From NCBI RefSeq assembly GCF_963259705.1, contig NC_081850.1:35015892-35079891 (forward strand): DNA of 64,000 nt, given 5' to 3'. The stretch comes from Myotis daubentonii (lineage: Eukaryota; Chordata; Mammalia; Chiroptera; Vespertilionidae). The translations under genes were made by a program, and so were the position numbers. The notes beneath the pieces are model-generated. The model saw only the letters and a program-made list of their open reading frames with translations. It had not been told where the DNA came from and made no database searches. Shown here one piece after another: positions 25,740 to 37,127 of this stretch; position 1 is the first letter of the stretch; each line of letters begins with the position of its first letter.

Positions 25740-26245
25740 TTCATTAAAATTTTTTATTAAAGTATACTTGACATACCATAGCATATTAGTTTCAGGTGTA
25801 CACATAGTGATCACCACCAGTATGTCCAGTAGTCATCTCTCATCATGCAAAGTTATTATGATGTTATTGACGATATTCCCTGTGCTGTACATTACACCCC
25901 CATGGCGTTTATTTTATAAGTGGATATTTTTACCTCTATTCCCCTTCACCTTTTTCACCCATCTCTGCACTACATTCCCTCTGGCAACCATCAATTTGTT
26001 CTCTTTGAGTCTGTCTGGTTTGTTTTATTTGCTCATTTATTGCTGTTTTATTTTTTTAGATTCCACATATAAGTGAAACGATACATTATTTATCCTTCTC
26101 TATCTGACTAGTTTTACCTAACATAATACCCTCTAGGCTAGGTCCACCCACGTTGTCAAATGGCAAGATTTCATTCTTCTTTATGCTGAATAATATTCCA
26201 TTGTATGCATATACCATATCTTCTTTATCTATTTATCTTGGTAAG
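25740..26245 (-). mobile_element. L1 3' fragment (antisense)
   Basis: Antisense L1 3' region: GTTTCAGGTGTACACATAGT, CCCTGTGCTGTACATTACAC, ATTCCACATATAAGTGAAAC and AATAATATTCCATTGTATGC. Degraded. Confidence 0.78.
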
Positions 26246-26505
26246 TCATTTAAAGACTTTGCATGTCTGAAAATGTGTTTATTTTATTCACACATTTGAT
26301 TAATAGCTTACATATAGGATTCTAGGTTAAACTAATACATTTTTTAGAATATTAAAGCCATCATTACATTTTACTAGTATCTGGCATTGTTGAGAAGTCC
26401 AGTGATATTCTGATGTCAGATCTTTTATTTGTGACCTACATTTTTATTCTGGAAGTATTTATGACCTTCACTTTGCCCATTTTTCTAAAGTGTTGTGATG
26501 TGTCA

Positions 26506-26508
<3 letters not shown>

Positions 26509-26550
<42 letters not shown>
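26509..26550 (+). repeat. TG dinucleotide repeat
   Basis: About 42 bp of uninterrupted TG repeat. A second, interrupted TG run with CG variants is at 21946-21992. Confidence 0.95.
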
Positions 26551-26551
<1 letters not shown>

Positions 26552-27589
26552 ACAGGAGAATAAATCTGGCTGAATCATTTTGGGAACTAACAGGGCTGGG
26601 TTCTTAAAATGGAAAATATTGACTCCCCAATTTTTTTTTCTATTTTTATCTAAAATCCTTCAGGTTTATTTTTTCAACAATGTAAACTTGCAGATTTCTG
26701 TCAGGATTAGGGAGAAAGTCGTCTAGGCTATGAGAAAAATCGATGGTTTTCCTATTTGTTGTATGGGTGGGAGGAGATATGAATATTCTTTAAAATGCCA
26801 ACTGTAGAAAACTTGGATGTTAAATAAATGCTCCTCAATAGGGACAAGATTAGATAAATTATGGCATAGCCATATCTTGATATATAGCCTCTAAAATCAT
26901 GATTTAGACAAACGTATTACATAGGAACATGGTCATAATGTATGGCTAAGTGAAAAAATGCGGGCTATAAGATAGGTATAATATGATAGTGTTTTTATTA
27001 AAACAAAACCCCAAACTTCCTCACTGAATACCCACTATCTATAAATATTTCAGCAGTAAGACAAGAGATGTGTTAAGTTAATTTATGGGATAGAGTTCTT
27101 TAAAAATAAAACTAAAAAGTTGTATTTTCAAGAAGTTTTTGTCCCATCTGATACAGCTGTAAAGAAATAGTTTTTCCAATTATTTTGGCTATTTATTTTC
27201 TACTTCTGATTTTTAAATCTGTATGGCTCACAGATACTTTGCATGATTACTTGGCCAAATTAGGAAGTGGGGTAAAGGCCGGCGACATCAGTTATCTAGT
27301 CCTCTGTGGCAGCTACCTCTGGCACGGTCACAGAGAACTCAAGGGCCCTGGGGCCAGGAGGCGTATTAAATGAAGAGTAAAAATGAGCAAGCTGCAAATA
27401 TATTTGGAAAAAACAGCATTTTTGTCTTATTCCTGATCTCAAAAGGAATGCTTCTCTCATCATTAACTATGAAAATAACTATTGGCTCAAGGTTGCTATA
27501 TATTTTTATCATTTTAAAGAAGTATCTTTCCAATCCTGATTTTCAAAGAATTTTTATTTAAAATAATGCTTAATGATTTTTAATTAATT
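26551..27589. other. Intergenic, AT-rich
   Basis: No gene. Some L1-like phrases near 26820-27000 (GATTAGATAAATTATGGCAT, CATAGGAACATGGTCATAAT) suggest a degraded sense L1 tail. Confidence 0.45.
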
Positions 27590-27671
27590 TTTAAAGTTTA
27601 TTTTATTTTCAATTAGTTTATACTCAATATTATTTTGTATTAGATTCATGTGTACAACATAGTGGTTAGAC

Positions 27672-27888
27672 CAGGGGTGGGCAAACTTTTTGACTCGAGG
27701 GCCACAATGGGTTCTTAAACTGGACCGGAGGGCCGGAACAAAAGCATGGATGGAGTGTTTGTGTGAACTAATATAAATTCAAAGTAAACATCATTACATA
27801 AAAGGGTACGGTCTTTTTTTTTTTTTTTAGTTTTATTCATTTCAAATGGGCAGATTCCGGCCCGTGGGCCGCAGTTTGCCCACGGCTG
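27672..27888 (+). mobile_element. Non-autonomous hAT element, copy 1
   Basis: 217 bp. The left end is CAGGGGTGGGCAAACTTT and the right end reverse-complements to CAGCCGTGGGCAAACTGC. It has an exact 8-bp target duplication, GGTTAGAC, at 27664-27671 and 27889-27896. The interior has an A/T tract and a GC-rich right subterminal. It sits inside an antisense L1. Orientation is arbitrary, with the CAGGGGTGGG end taken as left. Confidence 0.9.
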
Positions 27889-27970
27889 GGTTAGACAGTC
27901 ATGTACTTTGCAAAGTATTTCCTCCAATATTTCCAGTACCCACCTGGCACCACACATAGTTATTACAATA

Positions 27971-28339
27971 CTAGAGGCCTGGTGCACGACATTTGTGCAC
28001 TGGGCAGGGGGTCCCTCAGTCCGTTCTGCACCTTCTCACAGTCCGGGACCCCTTGAGGGATGTCTGACTGCTAGCTTAGGCCCATCCCCTGCCTAAGCCA
28101 GCAGTCAGACATCCCCCAAGGGGTCCTTAGTGCTGCTGCAGAGGCTCCCTCCACCGCTGCTGCGCTCACCAGCCGTGAACCTGGCTTCTGGCTGAGCGGC
28201 ACTCCCCCTATGGAGTGCACTGACCACCAGTGGGCAGCTCCTGCATTGAGCGTCTGCCCCCTGGTAGTCAGTGTGCATCATAGTGACTGGTTGTTCTGCG
28301 GTTCAATCAATATGCATATTAGGTTTTTTTTATATAGGA
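27971..28339 (-). mobile_element. HeliBat-type Helitron nested in L1
   Basis: 369 bp on the minus strand. CTAG is at 27971-27974, with a GTGCACGACATTTGTGCAC hairpin next to it. The TC start is at 28338-28339. Removing it joins ACAATA to TTATTGACTG, restoring an L1 sequence also seen near 5055. There are internal inverted blocks around 28030-28120. Confidence 0.92.
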
Positions 28340-29589
28340 TTATTGACTGTACTCCCTATGCTGTACTTTACATCCTTGTGACTATTTTGTAACTACTGAT
28401 CCGTACTTCTCAATCCCTTTACCTTTTTCATTAGTTCTCCAGCCCCCCTCTCTTCTGGCAACCATCAGTCTGTTCTCTGTATCTACAAGTCTGTTTATGT
28501 TTTGCTTGTTCATTTATATTATTTTTCATATCTCACATATAAGTAAAATCATGTTATCTGTCTTTCTTTGACTGACTTATTTTACTTAGCATAATACCCT
28601 CTAGGTCCATCCAGGCTGTTGCAAATGCTAAGATTTCGTTCTTTATTATGGCCAAGTAGTATTCCATTGTATATATCATACCACTACTTTTTTATCCACT
28701 CATCTATTGATGGGTAACTGGGTTGCTTCCATATCTTGGCTATTGTAAATAACGTTGCAATGGACATAGGAGTGGATATATTTTTTTTAAATTAGTGTTT
28801 TGGGTTTCTTCAGAAATATACCCAGAAATGGAATCATAGGGGCATAAGGCAGTTCCATTTTCAATTTTTTTTTAGGAATATCCATACTGTTTCCCATAGT
28901 GGCTGTACCAATCTGTATTCCTACCAACAGAGCATGAGGGCTCCTTTTTCTCCACATCCTCGCCAACCGTGGGTTGTCTTTTCATTTTGTTGATGGCTTC
29001 CTTTGTGGTGCAAAAGCTTTTTAGTTTGATATACTCCCATTTGTTTATTTTTTTCTTTTGCTTCCCTTGCCTGAGGAGGGAAAAAGTAGTGCTAACAAGT
29101 GTTTAAGATCTTAACTACCTAGGAGCTCTTCTAGGAGTTCATGGTTTCAAGTCTTATAATAGTTTTTAATCCATGTTGAATTTATTCTGACATGTGGTGT
29201 AAGATGGTGGTCTAGTTTTTTGGTTGTGTTTTTTTTTTTTTGCATGTATATGTCCAATTAAAAATGTTTAATGAATTTTACAAAATGCCTTTTGGACTTT
29301 TTTATTATAAGACTTGTCTTATACGATCAATTGATATGTCATATTCAATTACTTGATACTAAATTATTCTAGCATAGCTTGAGAATTATGACTTGATCAT
29401 GGTTGGTTATGCTATTGAATTTGATATTGAATTTGATTGACTAGCATTTGATTTGGGATTTTTTTTAAATTTGGGATTTTTTAAAAATTGTACTTATAAG
29501 TGACGATGATCTACCGAGGTAAGTGTGTCTTTGTGGGCATGCATACAAATCATCATTGTCCAGTGTGAGACAGGATTATTCTAACTAAG

Positions 29590-30806
29590 ATCATAGCATC
29601 AAATACATGGATAGAAACAGTTATAACTGCAAGAAGAGATAGACAAATTCATGTTTATTTTTGAATAATTTGTGACGTCATGCAGAGTCACTCTTCCAAC
29701 CAAAAAGCTTAGTAACTCAAATTGCTATAGCTTTCAATGCTTCTCTTTCAATCATTGATTTTAAAAAGTAAACAGAAAATCTGCATGGATGTAGAAAATA
29801 TGAACAGTACTATCAACCAATTTGACCTACTGGCATCATGGAACACTCCACCTCACAGCAGCAGAACACCAATTCTTTTAAGTGCACATGTTACATTTTT
29901 TGAGCTATGTTCTTGTATTTAGGTCTTCCTATCTTTTATCAGATTTGTCCCTAAGTATTTCATATTTTTATGATGTAAAAAATATTATTGTTTTAAATTT
30001 CAACTTCCATTGTTGCTAGTGACTAGAAAGACAATTAATATTTGTGTATTGCATCGGTATCCTGCAACCAGTTAGATACACATTTATTTTAATAGTTTTT
30101 GGGGGTTGATTTAATAGAACTTTGGACACAGATGATCATAAACGTTTACTTCTTTCTTTCCAATATTGATGTATTCTTTTTTTTTTATTGCCTTATTGCA
30201 CTGGTTAAAATCTCCAATACAATGTTGAATAGAATTGGTGAGAGAAAACTTCCTGTCTTGTTCCTGATTTAGGGGAAAGCGCTCAGTCTTTCATTATTAA
30301 GTGTGATGTCCACTATGAGCATTTTGAAATGCTCTTTGTGAGGTCTAGGGAGCTCTCTTCTATTTTTAGTTTGCTGTGAGTTCTTTTTACATCGGAGTAG
30401 ATGTTATAATTTGTCAAATGCTATTTCTGCATTTATTGAGATGATCATATGTTTAAATAACCTATTAATATAATAAATGATGTTGATTTATTTTCAAATG
30501 TTAACCCAACCCTGCATCTTTAAAATAAACCCCAGATAGTCATGATGTATTATTATTTTTACATATTGTTGGGTTTGATTTGCTAATATTTTGTTAAGAA
30601 CTCTTGCATCAGTGTTCATGAGACAGAGGATTGACTTATTTCCTTTCTTCTAGTGTTTTTGTCTGGTTTTGGTATCAGTTTCTTGAAATGAGTTGGAAAA
30701 GATTTCTTTCTTTTCAATTTTCTTGAAGACATTAGGTACAAGTGGTATTTTTTTTTTTTCTTAAAAGCTTTCTAGAATTCACTAGAAAATCCATCTGGAG
30801 GGCCTT
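29590..30806. mobile_element. L1 ORF2-derived fragments in opposite orientations
   Basis: About 29590-29893 is sense (GACAAATTC, AGTAAACAGAAAATCTGCAT, GAACACTCCACCTCACAGCA). From about 29894 to 30806 the sequence is antisense ORF2 (TGTATTTAGGTCTTCCTATC, CTTGTTCCTGATTTAGGGGA, TATTGAGATGATCATATG). The sense part contains an inserted block near 29650-29725. Confidence 0.7.
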
Positions 30807-32410
30807 GAATGCCAGGCTCAAGAGCTTGGCCTTTGCTCTGAAACCTTCCTTGGTTCCCATGGTAAAAGATGTCTGCAAAGTGTGTTTTGGGAAGATGAAT
30901 CTGGCCGATGTGAGGAGGATATGTACTGACTGTGGGGGCCCAGAGAGAAGTATCAGGAAAAACATTATATTCTAATTTCCAAAACCCCTACAGATAAAAC
31001 CTTGCTCAATCTTTCATAGGCTTGAAGGAATTCCCCACACAGAAAGGAAAGTGACCCCATTTAATGAAAACCACTTATAGGCTGGAAGATGCTTTTTATC
31101 GAGAGGCTAAGAGGGGCTGCAACTGGCGTCACTGAAAAACTACTCTTGGTGCCCAGGGTCTCTAGTTCAGCTGAATAGATGCAGCCTGGTTTGCCACTGG
31201 ATTTATAACGTGCCAACACTGGTGTGTTAGATTGCAGCATGTTTAAGTGACTGGAATTTTTTTAAAAGGAAAGTTATCATTTGAGGTTTTCTTTTCTGTA
31301 CAGGTTAAAGGGCCATAAAAGAAACACAAATCTTTAGGACTTGCTTATAACACAACTCTGTGAAGTTGCTGCCTCCCCACAAGTGAAGATTTGTCATTCT
31401 GAATAAGCACGCTTTCCTATCCTGGGCATAGAATTCTTCATAATCCCTTCTACATTGTGTATTATTTTTTAAGAACAACATTGCAATTTGACCATCTGAT
31501 TGCAGCAGCCACTTTGAATGAGTTTCACTATATTGCATCAGCTCTCTGGAAGGAGAGGCCCGTGCCAACCAAAAGGCCTGGTAGCTCAAACTGCACAAAT
31601 AACACCGGGGATTTGTTTTCAAACTGAAACCACCGTATAGTGCAAGTCCTTCTCAGCTCATCTCCGCTCACGGGTGAAAATACGTCCCAAACTGTAAATT
31701 TTATGGAATATCTTTCCACATTTTCTTCTGTACTGCAGCTCAATGCCTGTGTTTTAGCAAAGCCAGCACGCCTTTCTCATATAACAAAGTGCAGTTGGGA
31801 GGGTGGCACAGTTGACATCAATGGAAAATCCAGCAGATTAGGGAAGGGCTTGGCCTTGTCAGTATGGGCGGGGCTATTCTCACACATCGTGCACAGTGAT
31901 TTTCATTGTTAACCAAAGTCTGTGACGTCAAGTGATCAGGTGAAGGTGCTCTTGAGCCTGAGCCTAAGGACCCGAGCTTTCATTCTGTGAGCAACAGGAA
32001 GTCATCTAAGATGGGAGTGACGCAGTTACATTTGCACTTTGAAAACGTGATTCTGTTAAAGGTTCGAAAGAGCCAACGTAAAACTGATGACTCACTGAAG
32101 TAGTAATTGAAGAAAACGTATTGTGCACACACCGGAAACATTGTTTGCAGACTGGGAGCGCTCAAACCAAAGCATGGAGTGAGGTGCAGGGTTATGCTGT
32201 ATTTATACAGTGAGAAAGCAGTGCCTTCAGTGACTGGTAATTGAGCTAAATTAATCACTAAACTGGAAGCGTCAAGGCTGGTCTCTGTTTGCCTTTGATT
32301 TTTAACTGTACCACAGTTGGAAATACCCCCAGCTCCTAGAGTCCATCGCGATAATAAATTCTATATACTGACTAACTAGCAAAATGCTGGGTTCCTACCA
32401 TCATAAAGTC
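30807..32410. other. Intergenic
   Basis: No gene. 30800-30960 (GGGCCTTGAATGCCAGGCTC and following) looks like an old mammalian interspersed repeat of unknown family, which accounts for the 77-codon ORFs on both strands. Confidence 0.45.
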
Positions 32411-32582
32411 ATCAGATTCTACCTAATAAATTGAATGATTTGTGACGTCATGTGGAGTCACTCTGCCCCTCAAGCTCCAGCTAATATGGGCTTGGATTTC
32501 CAGTTCCACAGCCTGTAGAAAGCTGCCGACCCAGCTAAAGAGTTCTGAGTCCCTGAGGTGCTTATGCTGCCTGGGTCTAAGC

Positions 32583-32766
32583 CAGCCGTGGGCAAACTAC
32601 GGCCCGTTTGAAATGAATAAAACTAAAAAAAAAAAGACCGTACCCTTTTATGTAATGATGTTTACTTTGAATTTATATTAGTTCACACAAACACTCCATC
32701 CATGCTTTTGTTCCGGCCCTCCTGAACCCATTGTGGCCCTCGAGTCAAAAAGTTTGCCCACCCCTG
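32583..32766 (-). mobile_element. Non-autonomous hAT element, copy 2 (internally deleted)
   Basis: 184 bp of the same family in the opposite orientation. Relative to the copies at 48553 and 59805 it lacks two short subterminal blocks, the GC-rich one next to the left end and the one before the right end. The flanking 8-mers (GTCTAAGC, GACTCTTG) do not match, so the target duplication is degraded. Confidence 0.85.
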
Positions 32767-32863
32767 GACTCTTGCAGCTACTGAGTTAGTTCAGTTCAGT
32801 TAATGGATTTCTCTTCAGTAAGGCCCTGTTCTGCTGCCATGTGAACCCAGATCTAGGACTGGG

Positions 32864-32971
32864 CTCCTCCTCCTCCTCGTCCTCGTCCTCCTCCTCCTCA
32901 TCCTCTTCCTCCTCCTCTTCCTCCTCTTCCTCCTCTTCCTCCTCCTCCTCCGCCTCCTCCTCCTTCTTCTT
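32864..32971 (+). repeat. TCC/TCT polypyrimidine repeat
   Basis: About 108 bp of TCC-type repeat with TCG and TCT variants, adjoining a Ves SINE. The poly-Arg ORF on the other strand is an artefact. Confidence 0.93.
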
Positions 32972-33165
32972 TTTAATAATATGTTTTTATTGATCTTAGA
33001 GAGGAAGAGAGAGGGAGAAAGAGATAGAAGCATCAATGATGACAGAGAATCATTGATTGGCTGTCGAGCCTACAACCCGGGCAGGTGCCCTTGACTGGAA
33101 TTGAATCCGGGACCCTTCAGTCCACAGGCTGACACTCTATCCACTGAGCCAGACTGGCTAGGGCT
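32972..33165 (-). mobile_element. Ves SINE next to TCC repeat
   Basis: Minus-strand copy with head GCCCTAGCCAGTCTGGCTCA. Its 3' side abuts a pyrimidine TCC/TTC repeat (32864-32971) that probably grew from the SINE tail. The target duplication is unclear. Confidence 0.88.
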
Positions 33166-35498
33166 GGCTTCTTTCTGTGACTTTCATCTAAAGCCACTCA
33201 CACAAGGTATGGTGAGTGCCATACACTTCACTGAAGGACTGGGTGCGCGAAAGAGTTTGCAGTGAAGAAAAGGGAAGCAGTCCAAAACTACATGTCGGAT
33301 ACTGTTGTCAGCCTTGAGCTCCACGCACAGCCCAAAAGTCCTTGCACACCACGTTGCTTCACCTTCTTCTCCCCTTTGCTGCGTCCCCCCCTGCCCCCCC
33401 CCCCATCCCTCCGCCCCCAGCCTGAGCCCTCTCCTCCCAGAATGCAGAGGATTCAGCAATCTATAGCCAACTCCCCAAAGTCAGCCTCGGACCTCCTCTG
33501 GCAAATCAATAGATTTTCCTTCTCTTGAGGCAGGATAGAAATTTCATTTCTCTGGACGTTCCCAGTCCTCCTGCCAACAGCTAGTTTTGTTTTTAAATAA
33601 TCTTTTTCCCACCCCAACGTTCTGGATTGGTGCGGACTGATGTGCCACTTTTGGAGAACTGGCCCCATTGAAATCTTCTCTGTGTCATAATGGCCAGGCT
33701 CGCAGAGTGCTGGGAGCACCGTGGCTGCTGCAGGGGAGGGAGCAGCCAGGGGCGGCAGCACGTGCCCCTCTCTGTTCTCAGCCTTGTCCTCTCCGGGGGT
33801 TACAGGATCCTGTGACAGAGGAGGTTGGTTTTCTTTTCTGAATGGAAACAGGTCCTGGGCGGACATCTGGGAAGGGGCTGTTTCCTGTTCCAAAGCTGTT
33901 TGTCAATATTTGGCTTCTATTCAATGACCTGCATGGATGCCCTTCAGAGACTTACCTCATTCTTAATGCAGAAAAAAAAAAAATCCTTTCCTGAAGTTTT
34001 GGGTTCTAGGAGGCTCTTGTTTTTCAAAACAGTGTCATTTTCTGTTTTTTTTTTTTTTTTTTTTAATTATTATTTTAAATTTTATTTTTGTACCAAAGCT
34101 GTTGTTGAATTCCTGGGCTTTTTATGAGAGTAATTGCTAGGCTGTGGGTGACTTAAGGCATCACCTGATAAGGGGGTGAGCTTGCTGGGTAAGTTTAAGC
34201 AGACAGTTTTTGCTTCCCCAACGGGGGCCTGTGATCAACTCTATCAGACAAGGACTCAGTGGCCTGGGGGTTTGTTTTAGCTCAGAAATACCAGGATCCT
34301 AAAATGTCCTGAGTAGAGTAGTTTTGATGATGCTCCAATGCCATTAGGAGACCAGGCAGGTGACAGGGGAAACATACAGAGGGTGGATAGATGGAAAATG
34401 CTGAATTCTGTCTACAGCCATTATATTAAAAAAATTGTGCCACCCATAGGAAGCATGCTTTTAGAGGCCGTTACACAAGAGCTAGCACAGAGCTCTACTG
34501 AAATGACCCTGCCGACAGGTGTGCCTGGAAGGACTTTACCTTAAAGGCAGGCAAGGACTCCCTTTGAATGGGTGAAACACTTCACTTCCGTGGACTGGAC
34601 GTCTGTTCCAGGCTCTTCTTTTCTTCTGGATTCAGACTTCCTTTGTTAGGGAGGAGGAATCCGGCTCTCCTTCCCGCTTCCATGCAGCCTTGTTGAGTCT
34701 TCCCACCAGTGCTGGGCTGGTGCCTGTCATCCCGGCCCAGTCAGGATGCAGCCAAATAGATATCCCACAGGCAGAGGGCACAGCCGGGAGAGGAACCAGC
34801 TAGGTTTTCCCAGATGTGGGGACCGTCTGTCATGACACTTTCTCCACTTCAGGGAGACAGCCTGTGCACACAGCCCCTTCACACGGCAGGCTGGAGGTAG
34901 GGTAGAGCTTTCTTCCGTCCTCACCAGCCCTGCCCAAGCCACGGCCATCTACCTGCCCTCCTTCCGCAGTCTCCTAATGTAGCTCCCTGTTTTTGCCTCT
35001 GCCTCCCTGCAGTCTATTCGCAACAGATCAGCCAGAGTGATCCTTTCAAAATGAGTGTCACTCTGCTGTCCCCAAACCCTCTCAGGTTGTTCCATCACTT
35101 AAAAAAGGGTGGGTGGGTGGGAAGAGATCAACCGAAGAACTTGTATGCATATATGCATAACCCATGGACACTGACAGTAGGGTGGTGAAGGCCTGGGGCC
35201 TTCTTTTAAATCTTTATTTTTTTAAGTAAACATTAAAAGAAAGAAGAAAGAAAGAAAATCCTAGAATCTAACCATAGACCTCAAAGTCTACATTGCTTGG
35301 TCTTTGCCGCTCCTTCACTTCTCTCCCTTTGCCTTGGCCACCTCCAGCTACATGGCCGCCTTGCTTTGTTGTTGAATCTAGCCGCGCCTGCCTTAGGATT
35401 CTGCCTCTGCTGTGTCCCCAGTGGGCTCACTCCCACACTTCCTCCGGTTCTTTGCTCAGGTCACCTCCTTGGAGGACTACCTTGACTACTCTCTAAAG
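33166..35498. other. Intergenic
   Basis: Includes a C-rich run (33390-33405) and a 146-codon minus-strand ORF (33453-33893) with no known domain. No exon-like splice pattern was evident. Confidence 0.45.
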
Positions 35499-35721
35499 CA
35501 GCGGTTCTCAACCTGTGGGTCGCGACCCCTTTGGGGGTGGAACGACCCTTTCACAGGGGTCACCTAAGACCATCGGAAAGCACATATATAATTACATATT
35601 GTTTCTGTGATTAATCACTATGATTTAATTATGTTCAATCTGTAACAATGAAATTGGGGGTCACCACAACATGAGGAACTGTATGAAAGGGTCGCGGCAT
35701 TAGGAAGGTTGAGAACCACTG
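35499..35721. mobile_element. SPIN/OposCharlie-like non-autonomous hAT
   Basis: 223 bp with the same terminal sequences as the copy in VLDLR intron 2 (CAGCGGTTCTCAACCTGTGG at the left, GGTTGAGAACCACTG at the right). The interior is mostly AT-rich. A clear 8-bp target duplication is not visible: CTCTAAAG on the left, CAAAGTAA on the right. Non-coding. Confidence 0.85.
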
Positions 35722-35948
35722 CAAAGTAACGCATTCTCTCATTCTTTATTGCCTGTTTGTTTTTATCTGAAGCTTTTATCACTACCTGACATGTTAAATG
35801 GCTGTGTTGTGCCTGACTTGCAGCTAGAATGAGCCCATGAGGGATGGAGCTTTGGCCTGTCTTGTTCCCCACTGGTTTCTTAGAATCCAGAATCCAGAAC
35901 CAAGCTTGGCACATAGGAGCTGTTGAACAAATGAATGAAATAAAGACA

Positions 35949-35970
35949 GCATGTGCGCGTGCGCGCGCGC

Positions 35971-36065
<95 letters not shown>
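35949..36065 (+). repeat. Alternating purine-pyrimidine tract (GT)n/(GC)n
   Basis: 117 bp with no break in alternation, made of a CG-rich block, a (GT) block, a second (GC) block and a second (GT) block. It explains the repetitive Thr-His, Ala-Arg and Val-Cys ORFs on both strands as artefacts. Confidence 0.97.
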
Positions 36066-36066
<1 letters not shown>

Positions 36067-36881
36067 GGGAGGTACCTTTGAAGGGGCTGATCCATAAACA
36101 TCCTTCCTCAATTTTACTAAACGCTCAAGAACTTTTTGCATTCCCCCCAACTGATGTTCACACTAGGATCTGCCAATTACAAAGCTGTCCTAGAACCTTT
36201 TAGAAACTGCCACTTTAAGTCCCCTGAGGCCCGAGAAGCAATGCCAGCTGTTACCTAAAACCATCCTCCAGCGTTTCTAGGCCCTTCTCGGGAAATCACG
36301 CTGTTTGCTTGCGGTCAGGTAAAAGGCAAACTTGTTTTTAGTTTTAAAGAACTAATCCTCGGTAAATTTCACATGTAAGGAGGGGAATTTAAGGAAAGAT
36401 AAATGACTATGGGTTTAAAACATGCTCTGTCCTTAATGCACCAGTAGGTAAAAATGCCTCTGAACTAGAGGCTCCAGGATTCATTAAATGTTCAGAACTG
36501 AAATTGAGCATTCTTCAAATTTCCTAAATTCTGGGCGCATCACATTTGCTGAGCACAATAAATTCAAAGAGAATGTTAACCTCAACCTGCTGGAGTGCTA
36601 CCAAGATTGGGGGCGCCTCCCCCACTGATTAAACAGACCTCTCTATGTAATTGGGGAATGGAACCAGACACCTGTGCTCTTTAATCCGCAGAGGGTCACA
36701 CACAGGGGGCTTTCTGCAAAGCTTAAAGATGCAGAAGGATTAATCTTGATTTCTTGGAGTAAAAAAAAAAATCACCAAGTGCTAGCATTTCAAGGGGAGA
36801 CCCAAGAAGGAACACTTACAACTGGGATTTAATGGGTGCAGACCCAAATCAGATCTCCAAATGGACAGAAGGAAAGAATTT

Positions 36882-36930
36882 CTTTTTAATCCTCACCCGA
36901 GGATATATTTTATTGATTTTAGAGAGAGGG

Positions 36931-36988
<58 letters not shown>

Positions 36989-37118
36989 ATTGCTTCCCAT
37001 ATGCTCCCTGACTGGAGATTGAACCTGCAACCTAGGTATGTGCCCTGACCTGGAATTGAGCCTGCAACCTTTTGGTGTATGGGATGATGCTCCTGAGCCA
37101 CCCAGCCAGGGCACACAT
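36882..37118 (-). mobile_element. Ves-type SINE with GA microsatellite
   Basis: Minus-strand copy. The duplication AAAGAATTT is at 36873-36881 and 37119-37127. The body contains a (GA)n run at about 36934-36985. Confidence 0.88.
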
Positions 37119-37127
37119 AAAGAATTT

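Larger units (their letters stand above)
27590..29240 (-). mobile_element. L1 fragment (antisense) carrying two nested transposons
   Basis: Antisense L1 from the 3' end through the C-terminal part of ORF2 (CATAATACCCTCTAGGTCCA, TGGCTATTGTAAATAACGTT, TTTCTCCACATCCTCGCCAA). It is interrupted by an hAT element (27672-27888) and a Helitron (27971-28339). No intact ORF. Confidence 0.82.

Noticed and set aside
33453..33893. 146-codon minus-strand ORF
   Set aside because: No domain, no splice context and no signs of selection can be seen. I keep it as probably chance.
35824..36203. ORFs with Thr-His, Ala-Arg or Val-Cys repeats
   Set aside because: They are translations of the GT/GC dinucleotide tract in different frames.
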